Of a stretch of 8,196 nt of DNA, positions 1 through 6,920 are shown piece by piece. Position 1 is the first letter of the stretch. Every line of letters begins with the position of its first letter. A model generated the notes under the pieces. The model was given only the letters and a program-made list of their open reading frames with translations. It had not been told where the DNA came from and did no database searches. The translations under genes were made by a program, and so were the position numbers. The DNA is from Rhizobiaceae bacterium (GTDB taxonomy: Bacteria; Pseudomonadota; Alphaproteobacteria; Rhizobiales; Rhizobiaceae), in contig JAGWJK010000146.1 in NCBI GenBank assembly GCA_028865845.1, positions 1 to 8,196 of the forward strand. The letters are read 5' to 3'.

Positions 1-1
1 G

Positions 2-256
2 CATGCGCTGAAGAACGCCCTGATCCCGATTTTGACGGTCATCGGCTTGACCGCAGCGGTGCTGATTTCTGGTGCCGTCGTCACTGAGACCGTGTTCGGC
101 CTGCCGGGCGTCGGCAGCCTCGTGGTATCGGCAGTCTTGCGCCGCGACTATCCCGTCATCCAGGGCGCGCTGCTCGTCATCGCCGGGCTCTATGTTCTCA
201 TCAATTTCGTTATCGACATGCTCTATCTGCTTGTCGACCCGAGGGTGCGTTACTGA
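2..256 (+). CDS. Peptide-type ABC transporter permease, DppB family (C-terminal part)
   Basis: This is the last 84 residues of an inner-membrane permease of the dipeptide/oligopeptide/nickel (DppB/OppB) class; the gene begins before the window. The visible frame opens with HALKNALIPILTVIGL, the end of the cytoplasmic EAA loop that docks on the ATPase. It continues through a hydrophobic segment into VTETVFGLPGVGSL and RRDYPVIQG, both typical of this family. It ends with a final membrane helix and the C-terminal DPRVRY. The stop codon overlaps the start of the next permease by one base (TGATG), so the two are probably translationally coupled and form a heterodimer. Family assignment is very secure; the substrate is not readable from this fragment. 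Confidence 0.93.
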   Translation, partial: HALKNALIPILTVIGLTAAVLISGAVVTETVFGLPGVGSLVVSAVLRRDYPVIQGALLVIAGLYVLINFVIDMLYLLVDPRVRY

Positions 257-1122
257 TGGCCGTGATCGATGTTTTTTCCGGCGGCGAGCGCCGTAAATTC
301 CTGCGCCGCCTGTTCAAGCGCAAGACGGTGGCCATCGGCACGGTCGTCCTGACCATCTTTGTCCTGCTTGCCATTTTCGCGCCGCTGATCGCACCCTATT
401 CGCCAAGCAAGCTCTCCATCGTCAACCGCCTGAAGCCGCCGAGCGCAGTGAATTTCTTCGGCACCGACGAATTCGGGCGAGATGTCTTTACCAGGACGAT
501 TTATGCCGGTCGCCTGTCGCTCCTGGTGGGCGGCGCCGTTGTTCTGCTCGCTGCCGTGATCGGCGTGACGCTCGGTCTGCTCGCGGGTTTTTTCAAGCGT
601 CTCGACACGCCGATCGCCCGCCTGGTTGACGCCATGATGGCATTTCCCGACATACTGCTCGCGATCGCTCTGGTGGCAGCGCTCGGTCCATCGCTTGCGA
701 CCGTAATCGTTGCACTCAGCATCGTCTACGCGCCGCGGCTCGCCCGCATCGTGCGTGCCTCGACGCTCGTCATTCGCGAATTGCCCTATGTCGAGGCCGC
801 ACGGGCGCTCGGCGTCTCGACGCTGCACATCATGACCCGGCATGTCCTTAGAAACCTCGTGTCGCCGATCCTGGTGCAGGGAACATTCCTGTTCGCCAAC
901 GCCATGCTTGCCGAGGCGGGCCTCTCCTTCCTCGGGCTCGGTGTCAGCCCCGAGATTCCCACGTGGGGAACGATTATCGCCGCCGGGCGGCAATATCTCG
1001 ACACCGCCGACTGGATGACGCTGTTTCCCGGCTTCGCCATCATACTTTCCGTTCTGTCGCTGCAGATGGTCGGCGACGGGTTGCGTGACATTCTCGATCC
1101 CAGACTGCGAAAGGATTTATAG
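256..1122 (+). CDS. Peptide-type ABC transporter permease, DppC family
   Basis: This is the second inner-membrane permease of a dipeptide/oligopeptide-class importer, 288 aa, a normal length for DppC/OppC. It starts with an N-terminal cytoplasmic stretch and a membrane helix at about residues 27-46. The family motif FFGTDEFGRDVFTR lies at 67-80. Further helices follow, then the EAA loop at about 178-200 (YVEAARALG...HVLRN), which contacts the ATPase, and the characteristic AEAGLSFLGLGV at 219-230. The C-terminus carries DPRLR. The ATG overlaps the preceding stop codon, and GAGGG at 241-245 sits 10 bases upstream. It should pair with the upstream DppB-type permease and with the fused ATPase encoded at 5062-6897. 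Specificity normally resides in the binding protein, which is not in the window, so the substrate could be a peptide, opine or other amino compound. Confidence 0.95.
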   Translation: MAVIDVFSGGERRKFLRRLFKRKTVAIGTVVLTIFVLLAIFAPLIAPYSPSKLSIVNRLKPPSAVNFFGTDEFGRDVFTRTIYAGRLSLLVGGAVVLLAAVIGVTLGLLAGFFKRLDTPIARLVDAMMAFPDILLAIALVAALGPSLATVIVALSIVYAPRLARIVRASTLVIRELPYVEAARALGVSTLHIMTRHVLRNLVSPILVQGTFLFANAMLAEAGLSFLGLGVSPEIPTWGTIIAAGRQYLDTADWMTLFPGFAIILSVLSLQMVGDGLRDILDPRLRKDL

Positions 1123-1125
1123 CTC

Positions 1126-2337
1126 ATGTCTTCCGGATATGAACCGAAGCGGCCGTTGCTGGTTGCCAACGTCAAGCCGATGGCCTTTGGGCCGGAGACG
1201 CCCGGCGGCACCGTCGATGTGCTGGTCGGCGCGGATGGGCGCATAGCCGAAATCGGGCCTTCGCTTGCCGTTTCTGATGATGTCGAGCGCGTCGACGGCA
1301 AGGGTGCCTGGATGTCGCCGGGCTGGATCGACCTGCACGTGCATATCTGGCATGGCGGCACGGACATTTCGCTGCGTCCCTCGGAATGTGGTGCCGAACG
1401 CGGCGTCACGACGCTGGTCGACGCCGGTTCCGCCGGCGAGGCGAATTTCCACGGCTTTCGCGAATACATCATCGAGCCGTCGCGCGAGCGGATCAAGGCG
1501 TTCCTCAATCTTGGCTCCATCGGCCTCGTTGCCTGCAATCGCGTCAGCGAACTCATGGACATCCGCTCGATCGATCTCGATCGCATCCTCAAGGTCTATG
1601 CCGAAAACAGCGAGCATATCGTCGGCATCAAGGTGCGCGCCAGCCATGTCATCACCGGCTCCTGGGGCATTACCCCGGTCAAGCTCGGCAAGAAGATCGC
1701 CAAGATCCTGAAGATACCGATGATGGTGCATGTCGGCGAGCCGCCGGCCCTTTATGACGAGGTGCTGGAGGTTCTAGGCCCAGGCGATATCGTCACGCAC
1801 TGCTTCAACGGCAAGGCCGGCAGTAGCATCATGGAGGACGAGGATCTTTTCGACCTCGCCGAACGCTGCGCAGGCGACGGTATCCGCCTCGACATCGGTC
1901 ATGGCGGTGCGTCTTTCTCTTTCCGGGTCGCGGAGGCTGCGATCAAGCGCGGACTGCTGCCATTTTCGATTTCCACCGACCTGCATAATCGCTCGATGAA
2001 TTTCCCCGTCTGGGATCTTGCGACGACGATGTCGAAGCTGCTGTCGGTCGGAATGCCCTTCGACAAAGTGATCGAAGCCGTGACCCATGCACCGGCTTCC
2101 GTCATTAAGCTGCCGATGGACAATCGCCTGGCAGTCGGCGAGCGCGCGGAGTTCACCGTGTTCGATCTCGTCGAATCTGACGTCGAGGCGGTGGATTCGA
2201 TGGGCGACGCCGCCGTGCTGAAACAGCTTTTCGAGCCGCGCTACGCCATCATCGGCGCGGAGGCGGTTGCCGCCAGCCGGTATATCCCGCGCGCCCGCAA
2301 GATGACGCCGCATACCCACAACTATTCCTACCGTTAA
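1126..2337 (+). CDS. Amidohydrolase/deacetylase-family metallohydrolase
   Basis: A 403-residue enzyme of the metal-dependent amidohydrolase superfamily, closest by eye to the dihydroorotase-like EF_0837/AHA_3915 and N-acyl-D-amino-acid deacylase branch. It probably hydrolyses an amide bond in the cytoplasm. A small N-terminal beta domain leads into WIDLHVHIWHGG, giving metal ligands His71 and His73. Lys169 in HIVGIKVRAS fits the carboxylated bridging lysine. His202 (MVHVGEPP) and His225 (THCFNG) supply the second metal site, and Asp285 (STDLHNRS) is the catalytic aspartate, so the full binuclear set appears intact. There is no signal peptide. AAGGA at 1111-1115 lies 10 bases before the ATG, and the gene follows the permease stop by 3 bases, which suggests the imported compound is its substrate. 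Whether it acts on an N-acetyl, N-acyl or cyclic amide cannot be told from sequence. Confidence 0.88.
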   Translation: MSSGYEPKRPLLVANVKPMAFGPETPGGTVDVLVGADGRIAEIGPSLAVSDDVERVDGKGAWMSPGWIDLHVHIWHGGTDISLRPSECGAERGVTTLVDAGSAGEANFHGFREYIIEPSRERIKAFLNLGSIGLVACNRVSELMDIRSIDLDRILKVYAENSEHIVGIKVRASHVITGSWGITPVKLGKKIAKILKIPMMVHVGEPPALYDEVLEVLGPGDIVTHCFNGKAGSSIMEDEDLFDLAERCAGDGIRLDIGHGGASFSFRVAEAAIKRGLLPFSISTDLHNRSMNFPVWDLATTMSKLLSVGMPFDKVIEAVTHAPASVIKLPMDNRLAVGERAEFTVFDLVESDVEAVDSMGDAAVLKQLFEPRYAIIGAEAVAASRYIPRARKMTPHTHNYSYR

Positions 2338-2366
2338 TCCGCATTATCTGCATTCGATCGCATAAC

Positions 2367-2371
2367 AGGAG
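2367..2371 (+). promoter_or_regulatory. Ribosome binding site for the GTG-started ridA-like gene
   Basis: AGGAG lies 5 bases before a GTG codon at 2377. No ATG fits the N-terminus of the RidA-like protein here, so this Shine-Dalgarno sequence supports the GTG start. It sits in the 39-base gap after the amidohydrolase stop codon. Confidence 0.7.
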
Positions 2372-2376
2372 CTTGC

Positions 2377-2874
2377 GTGACCCAGTCTTCCGTCACCGCC
2401 GAAACCACGCCGAAATCGCCTTATGAGCGTCTTGCCTCGCTCGGCATCGAACTGCCGCCGGCGCCGCCGCCGATTGCCAATTTCGTCACGCATGTCCGCG
2501 AGGGCAACATACTTTATCTGTCTGGCCAGGGACCGCGCGAAGCCGACGGCACCATGCATTTCGGCAAGGTCGGCGCCGATGTCGGCATTGACGAAGCCTA
2601 TGCGCATGCACGGCTGACCGGTATCAATCTGCTTGCCGTCATGCAGGATGCGCTCGGCGATCTCGCGCGCGTCAAGCGCGTGGTCAAGCTTCTCGGCATG
2701 GTCAATGCCACGCCCGACTTTACCGATCACCCGAGCGTCATCAACGGCTGTTCGGATCTGTTCATCGAAGTCTTCGGAACGGCCGGACAACATGCTCGTT
2801 CGGCCGTTGGTTTCGGCTCTCTGCCGGGCAACATTACCGTCGAGATCGAAGCGATTATCGCGTTGCACGGCTGA
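2377..2874 (+). CDS. RidA (YjgF/YER057c/UK114) family protein, subgroup lacking the catalytic Arg
   Basis: A 165-residue RidA-fold protein, longer than archetypal RidA (about 130 aa) because of an N-terminal extension beginning SPYERLASLGIELP, typical of the YjgF-like-1 subgroup. Archetypal RidA hydrolyses enamine/imine intermediates released by PLP enzymes and forms a trimer with active sites between subunits. Family marks are LYLSGQGP (46-53), DALGDLARVKRVVKL (91-105) and the C-terminal ITVEIEAI (153-160). The position where archetypal RidA carries its essential arginine (the VxVARLP region) reads VGFGSLP (144-150), so the deaminase arginine is missing; this is common in the subgroup. It may bind or act on a different metabolite. 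It is downstream of the amidohydrolase in the same apparent operon, and its presence in a cluster with a PLP enzyme fits a role in handling reactive amine intermediates, but that is inference. Confidence 0.9.
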   Translation: MTQSSVTAETTPKSPYERLASLGIELPPAPPPIANFVTHVREGNILYLSGQGPREADGTMHFGKVGADVGIDEAYAHARLTGINLLAVMQDALGDLARVKRVVKLLGMVNATPDFTDHPSVINGCSDLFIEVFGTAGQHARSAVGFGSLPGNITVEIEAIIALHG

Positions 2875-2889
2875 AGAAGGGACAGAACG

Positions 2890-3729
2890 TCAATGGCTGC
2901 GCCAGCCCATCAACCGCTCGATCTTTTCCGCCGATGTGCGCACCTGCGAAATGTAGTGGCTCTCGTCGGAGAAGGCTTTCTGCTCGGGCAGGACGATCGA
3001 GATGGTGGCGACGCATTGTCCGTCCCGGTCGCAGACCGGCGAGGCGATGCAGGCGACGGCATAGTCGGACTCGCCCGCCTGGATCGACAGGCGCGATTCC
3101 AGCGCCTTGGCGGCAGCCGTCGACAGCGTCACCGGATCGACATCGGCTCGGCCGGTCGGCGAGGTGCGTGCGCAGTGCCGGAACAGTTCCACACGTTCGT
3201 CCTCCGGCAGGTGACCGACCAGCAGGCGGCCGGAGGCCGTCCAGTTGAGCGGTACCCGCGTGCCGACGCGCGAAGCCACTTGAAAATGGCTTGGTCCGTC
3301 CGCCATGGCGAGAACGAGCATGTGGTCTCCGTCGCGGCCGCAAACCTGCACGGTTTCGCCGGCCTGCCGGCAGAGGTCATGCATTTCATGGGTGGCGACG
3401 CTCATGAAATCGAGCGAGCGGGCATAGGCAAGGCCGTAGTGGTACAGCCGCGCGCCGAGCCAGATCGTACCGTCGCCGTTGCGGCTGAGAAGGTTCTTCT
3501 CGACGAGATCGTCGACAATGACGTAGACCGTCGAGAGCGGCGCGCCGATGGCTTTGGCAACGGCGTAGACACCGCAAGGCGCACCGGTCTCGTAGAGATA
3601 GTCGATGACCTGCAACGCCCGGTCGATGCCGCTGACGCGCGAGCGCCGCGCTGCCTTGCCGGCTTCCGCTTCGTTTTCACTGGCAACCTCGGCTTCGGAG
3701 TAACCGATGGCTGATGTCTTTGCGTCCAA
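2890..3729 (-). CDS. IclR-family transcriptional regulator
   Basis: A 279-residue regulator of the IclR family: an N-terminal winged helix-turn-helix and a C-terminal effector-binding domain. A polar, Ala/Glu-rich tail (1-30) precedes the DNA-binding domain: [17 protein letters not shown] (33-49) begins it, and [20 protein letters not shown] (64-83) contains the recognition helix. The effector domain runs from about 105 to 275, with [20 protein letters not shown] (153-172) matching the conserved ligand-pocket segment of the family. The start is TTG at 3727-3729, supported by GGGAG 8 bases upstream; no ATG or GTG gives the full DNA-binding domain. It is transcribed away from the SelA-like gene and ends 15 bases from the ridA stop, tail-to-tail. 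It most likely controls the flanking catabolic and transport genes in response to a pathway metabolite, and probably itself. Confidence 0.94.
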   Translation of the reverse strand: MDAKTSAIGYSEAEVASENEAEAGKAARRSRVSGIDRALQVIDYLYETGAPCGVYAVAKAIGAPLSTVYVIVDDLVEKNLLSRNGDGTIWLGARLYHYGLAYARSLDFMSVATHEMHDLCRQAGETVQVCGRDGDHMLVLAMADGPSHFQVASRVGTRVPLNWTASGRLLVGHLPEDERVELFRHCARTSPTGRADVDPVTLSTAAAKALESRLSIQAGESDYAVACIASPVCDRDGQCVATISIVLPEQKAFSDESHYISQVRTSAEKIERLMGWRSH

Positions 3730-3737
3730 GGACCGTA

Positions 3738-3742
3738 CTCCC
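3738..3742 (-). promoter_or_regulatory. Ribosome binding site for the TTG-started iclR-type gene
   Basis: Read on the minus strand this is GGGAG, 8 bases before the TTG start codon at 3729. It is the main evidence for a TTG start, because no ATG or GTG lies between here and the helix-turn-helix region. Confidence 0.65.
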
Positions 3743-3829
3743 GTTCAAATCAGCGGGTCTGTTACATTATTATGGCATAGCTGTCGATGGCACGGAACTG
3801 TATGGACCGGCTCATCGGCAAAAAAATCT

Positions 3830-3833
3830 GGAG
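3830..3833 (+). promoter_or_regulatory. Ribosome binding site fixing the start of the SelA-like gene
   Basis: GGAG lies 6 bases before the ATG at 3840. It supports that start over an in-frame upstream start at 3714, which would lie inside the divergent regulator gene and add about 42 residues unlike the family N-terminus. Confidence 0.7.
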
Positions 3834-3839
3834 AAACTC

Positions 3840-5039
3840 ATGTCGAATGAAGACATTCGTCCGTCCATCGGACTTCGTCCCGTCATCAACGTTTCCGGCA
3901 CGATGACCAGCCTTGGAGCATCGATCGTCGTTCCGCAGGCGATTGCGGCGATGAACTCGATCCTGCCTCAGTTCGTCGAGATCAACGACCTGCAGCGCAA
4001 GGCAAGCGCGATCATTGCCCGTCTGACCGGTGGCGAGGCGGGTTTTGTCACCGCATCCTGCTCGGCTGGCATCAGCCTTGCGGTCGCTGCCGCAATTACC
4101 GGGCCGGATCTCGCCGCCATCGAGCGGCTTCCCGAGGTTCGCGGCGACAAGACCGAAGTCATCGTGCAGATGGGGCATGTGGTCAGCTACGGTGCGCCGG
4201 TCGACCAGGCAGTCCGGCTTGCCGGCGGCAAGGTCGTTTTGATCGGCCAGGCGACCTCGACCTACCGTCATCATCTGGAAGGTGCGATCACCGAGAAGAC
4301 GGCGGCTGCGCTCTATGTCGTCTCGCATCACGTCGTCAATTACGGGATGCTGAGCCTCAAGGAATTCTGCGAGATTGCCCACGCAAAGGGCGTCCCTGTT
4401 ATCGTCGACGCCGCGTCGGAATATGATCTGCGCATCTTCCTGGAGCAGGGTGCGGACCTCGTTCTCTATTCGGGCCACAAATTCCTCGGCGGCCCGACGT
4501 CGGGCATCGTCGCCGGACGCAAAGACCTGGTGCGCAATACGTTCCTGCAGAACCTCGGAATCGGCCGCGGCATGAAGGTCGGCAAGGAGAGCGTCTTCGG
4601 AGTGATGGCAGCGCTTGAGGCCTGGGAGACCCGCGACCACGCTGGCATACGCGAGCGGGAAGCCGGCTATCTCCATCTTTGGCGCGACCGCTTCGACGGT
4701 CGGCCCGGTGTGAAGGCTGTGGTCGAGGCTGATCCGACCAACAATCCGCTCGATCGGTTGCGCCTCACCATCGACGCGGGCGAAGCGCACATCACCGCCT
4801 GGGATCTCGCTGACGCTCTTGCCCGGGGAACGCCGCCGGTCATCGTTCGCGACCACGAAGTCGAGCATAATTATTTCTATCTCGATCCCTGCAACCTGCA
4901 TCCGGGCGAAGAGGTTGTTGTTGCGACCCGCATCGGCGAAGAACTCGACAAGGCGCGGGCGTCGAACGAGATCATCGCAACCTCGCTGGAAGACCGCAGC
5001 CGCCGCCGCTTCGACGGTCTGCTGCGCTGGCCGGATTGA
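3840..5039 (+). CDS. SelA/DgaE-like PLP-dependent enzyme (aminotransferase fold type I)
   Basis: A 399-residue cytoplasmic pyridoxal-phosphate enzyme related to L-seryl-tRNA(Sec) selenium transferase SelA and to DgaE (D-glucosaminate-6-phosphate ammonia-lyase). It lacks the N-terminal domain of true SelA, so a tRNA role is unlikely; amine elimination from a small amino acid is the more likely reaction type. The N-terminus [16 protein letters not shown] (13-28) is typical of the group. [16 protein letters not shown] (71-86) is the cofactor phosphate/stacking region. [10 protein letters not shown] (187-196) supplies Asp190 for the pyridine nitrogen, and [13 protein letters not shown] (210-222) contains Lys214, the Schiff-base lysine. 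The small C-terminal domain includes [16 protein letters not shown] (343-358). It is the first gene of the unit divergent from the regulator and is followed by the transporter ATPase. With the amidohydrolase it may carry out the second catabolic step. The exact substrate is unknown. Confidence 0.88.
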   Translation: MSNEDIRPSIGLRPVINVSGTMTSLGASIVVPQAIAAMNSILPQFVEINDLQRKASAIIARLTGGEAGFVTASCSAGISLAVAAAITGPDLAAIERLPEVRGDKTEVIVQMGHVVSYGAPVDQAVRLAGGKVVLIGQATSTYRHHLEGAITEKTAAALYVVSHHVVNYGMLSLKEFCEIAHAKGVPVIVDAASEYDLRIFLEQGADLVLYSGHKFLGGPTSGIVAGRKDLVRNTFLQNLGIGRGMKVGKESVFGVMAALEAWETRDHAGIREREAGYLHLWRDRFDGRPGVKAVVEADPTNNPLDRLRLTIDAGEAHITAWDLADALARGTPPVIVRDHEVEHNYFYLDPCNLHPGEEVVVATRIGEELDKARASNEIIATSLEDRSRRRFDGLLRWPD

Positions 5040-5051
5040 CAAGATGAGCAC

Positions 5052-5055
5052 GGAG
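5052..5055 (+). promoter_or_regulatory. Ribosome binding site favouring the second ATG of the ATPase gene
   Basis: GGAG lies 6 bases before the ATG at 5062. An earlier in-frame ATG at 5044, only 4 bases after the preceding stop, has no comparable Shine-Dalgarno sequence and could work only by translational coupling. The two starts differ by six residues before the first ATPase domain. Confidence 0.55.
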
Positions 5056-5061
5056 AAGACG

Positions 5062-6897
5062 ATGGCCGGCCGAAACGCAGGAACACCAGGGATCGCCGAA
5101 CCGGTACTTTCGGTCGAAAGCATGACGACGTCCTTCCTGGTGGACGGCGCCTGGAAGCCGGTGGTGCGCGATATTTCGTTCACCGTCGCGCCCGGCGAGA
5201 CGGTGGCCATCGTCGGCGAATCCGGCTCCGGCAAAAGCGTGACGTCGCTATCGATCATGCGGCTGTTGCAGCAGGATATGAGCCGGATCACCGGCCGTAT
5301 CAGGCTTGGCGGCAAGGACATTCTGGCCTTGCCGGACAGCGAGATGCGTAAGGTGCGCGGCAAGGATGTCGCGATGATCTTCCAGGAGCCGATGACCAGT
5401 CTCAATCCGCTCTTCACCATCGGTGACCAAATCTCCGAGGCGCTTCTGTGCCATGGGGATATTTCCCGAGCCGATGCGAAGGCGGAGACGATCCGTCTGC
5501 TGGAGCGAGTGCGCATTCCATCGGCGGCGTCGCGCTTCGATGAATATCCGCATCGTTTTTCCGGTGGCATGCGCCAACGCGTGATGATTGCCATGGCGCT
5601 TGCCTCCCGTCCGAAGCTGCTGATCGCCGACGAACCGACGACGGCGCTAGATGTCACCATCCAGGGACAAATCCTCGACCTCATCAAGGTACTGCAGGAA
5701 GAGCAGGGGACATCAGTCCTGTTCATTACCCACGATATGGGCGTGGTTGCGGAGATCTCCGACCGCACGATCGTCATGTATCGCGGCGAGCAGGTCGAGA
5801 CGGGAGAGACCAGCGAAATCTTCTTCCGCGCAAAACACCCCTATACGCGAGCGCTTCTGGCGGCCGTCCCCGTACTCGGCTCGATGAAGGGCTGTGAGCG
5901 GCCGTTGCGCTTTCCGATGGTTGACGGCACGACCGGCCAGGCCGGCGCTCCGATGGAAGCTGCGGACACCGTCGCGGCAACGCAGCGGCCGGTACTGGAA
6001 GTGAAGAACCTTTGCAAGCGGTTCGACATTCACTCCGGCCTTTTTGGCCGGCTGCGGGGCAGGGTCCACGCCGTCGAGAACATCTCCTTCGATCTGCATG
6101 CCGGCGAGACGTTGTCTCTGGTCGGCGAATCCGGATGCGGCAAGTCGACCACCGGCCGCGCCATCATGCGCCTGATCGAACCGCAGAGCGGCTCCGTACT
6201 CGTCGATGGCGAGGAGATGCTGGCGCTGGATGGCAAGGGCCTGCGCGATATGCGCCGCAAGGTGCAGATGATCTTCCAGGACCCGTTCGCCAGCCTCAAC
6301 CCGCGCATGACGATCGGTGCCGCGGTTGCCGAGCCTTTTCTTGAGCACAAGATGGGATCGGCGAAAGAGGCGCGCGATAATGTCGCCGACCTTCTGTTGA
6401 GGGTGGGGCTCACGCCGGACATGGCTTCCCGCTCTCCGCACGAATTTTCCGGCGGCCAACGCCAGCGCATTTGCATTGCCCGAGCATTGACCCTCGATCC
6501 AAAGGTGATCATCGCCGATGAAAGCGTGTCGGCGCTTGACGTCTCGATCAAGGCGCAGGTCATCAACCTGTTGCTCGATCTGCAGCAGAGTCTCAACCTC
6601 GCCTTCCTGTTCATCTCTCACGATATGGCTGTCGTAGAGCGCATCAGCCACCGTGTGGCGGTGATGTATCTCGGTGAAATCGTCGAGATCGGACCGCGAC
6701 AGGCGGTCTTCGAGAACCCGCAGCATGCCTATACCAAGCGGCTGATGTCGGCCGTGCCGGTGCCCGATCCGGCACGACGGCAATTGAGGCAGGGCGTAGC
6801 GGCCGAGGAGCTGAAAAGCCCGATCCGTCCGCCGGATCACAAGCTGCAGCCGTTACGGTATATCGAAGTCTCGCCCGGCCATCAGGTCGCTCTCTGA
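5062..6897 (+). CDS. Fused double ATP-binding protein of a peptide-type ABC transporter (DppD-DppF type)
   Basis: A 611-residue protein carrying both nucleotide-binding domains of a dipeptide/oligopeptide-class importer in one chain, like GsiA/YejF. It should energise the permeases encoded at the left of the window. Domain 1: Walker A GESGSGKS (52-59), Q-loop Gln108, signature FSGGMRQR (166-173), Walker B LLIADE (186-191), switch His224 and the HPYTRALLAAVP tail (259-270) typical of OppD. A linker at about 271-308 leads to domain 2: Walker A GESGCGKS (355-362), Gln406, signature FSGGQRQR (462-469), Walker B VIIADE (482-487), His520 and HAYTKRLMSAVP (555-566). Both sites look catalytically complete. 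In domain 2 the residue after the catalytic Glu is Ser (ADES) instead of the usual Pro. Start chosen from the Shine-Dalgarno at 5052-5055; ATG 5044 is the alternative. It follows the PLP-enzyme gene by 22 bases and is probably cotranscribed. Confidence 0.95.
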   Translation: MAGRNAGTPGIAEPVLSVESMTTSFLVDGAWKPVVRDISFTVAPGETVAIVGESGSGKSVTSLSIMRLLQQDMSRITGRIRLGGKDILALPDSEMRKVRGKDVAMIFQEPMTSLNPLFTIGDQISEALLCHGDISRADAKAETIRLLERVRIPSAASRFDEYPHRFSGGMRQRVMIAMALASRPKLLIADEPTTALDVTIQGQILDLIKVLQEEQGTSVLFITHDMGVVAEISDRTIVMYRGEQVETGETSEIFFRAKHPYTRALLAAVPVLGSMKGCERPLRFPMVDGTTGQAGAPMEAADTVAATQRPVLEVKNLCKRFDIHSGLFGRLRGRVHAVENISFDLHAGETLSLVGESGCGKSTTGRAIMRLIEPQSGSVLVDGEEMLALDGKGLRDMRRKVQMIFQDPFASLNPRMTIGAAVAEPFLEHKMGSAKEARDNVADLLLRVGLTPDMASRSPHEFSGGQRQRICIARALTLDPKVIIADESVSALDVSIKAQVINLLLDLQQSLNLAFLFISHDMAVVERISHRVAVMYLGEIVEIGPRQAVFENPQHAYTKRLMSAVPVPDPARRQLRQGVAAEELKSPIRPPDHKLQPLRYIEVSPGHQVAL

Positions 6898-6920
6898 GGG
6901 CCGGGGAGTCGGATACCGGC

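Larger units (their letters stand above)
3730..3839. promoter_or_regulatory. Divergent control region between the IclR-type regulator and the SelA-like gene
   Basis: This 110-base gap separates two genes transcribed in opposite directions and should contain both promoters and the regulator's operator. Its core, about 3761-3779, is AT-rich compared with the surrounding DNA. On the plus strand TTCAAA (3744-3749) and TATTAT (3768-3773), 18 bases apart, could be weak -35/-10 boxes. On the minus strand CATAAT overlaps the same AT patch. Three ATGG motifs start at 3772, 3787 and 3802, each exactly 15 bases apart; they could be operator half-sites. The promoter boxes are weak matches; the location of a regulatory region is more certain than its elements. 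Confidence 0.5.

Noticed and set aside
2338..2376. Possible internal promoter between the amidohydrolase and ridA-like genes
   Set aside because: The gap is only 39 bases and shows a ribosome binding site but no credible -35/-10 pair; cotranscription is simpler.
2895..2907. GGCTG-CGC-CAGCC hairpin near the ridA/iclR convergent ends, as a terminator
   Set aside because: It lies inside the 3' coding end of the regulator gene, has a 5-bp stem and no T-tract; not enough to call.
3714..3839. In-frame upstream extension of the SelA-like gene
   Set aside because: It would overlap the start of the divergent regulator and add residues not typical of the family; ATG 3840 has a good ribosome binding site and gives a normal N-terminus.
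4819..5061. In-frame upstream extension of the ATPase gene into the PLP-enzyme gene
   Set aside because: It would overlap the end of a conserved coding region in another frame and adds low-complexity Arg/Ser-rich sequence before a normal ATPase N-terminus.
3762..5777. A 671-codon open frame on the minus strand opposite the PLP-enzyme and ATPase genes
   Set aside because: Its product is Arg/Ser/Asp-rich without recognisable domains, and it lies antisense to two genes with clear family motifs. Long antisense frames are expected in GC-rich DNA with biased codon use.
5713..6840. A 375-codon minus-strand open frame opposite the second ATPase domain
   Set aside because: It is the antisense shadow of a conserved ATPase; the composition (many His, Arg, Asp, Gln) is typical of such shadows.
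6900..6920. Inverted repeat GCCGG...CCGGC between the convergent ATPase and peptidase genes, as a terminator
   Set aside because: The stem is only 5 bp with an 11-base loop and no T-tract on either strand; chance occurrence in GC-rich DNA is likely.
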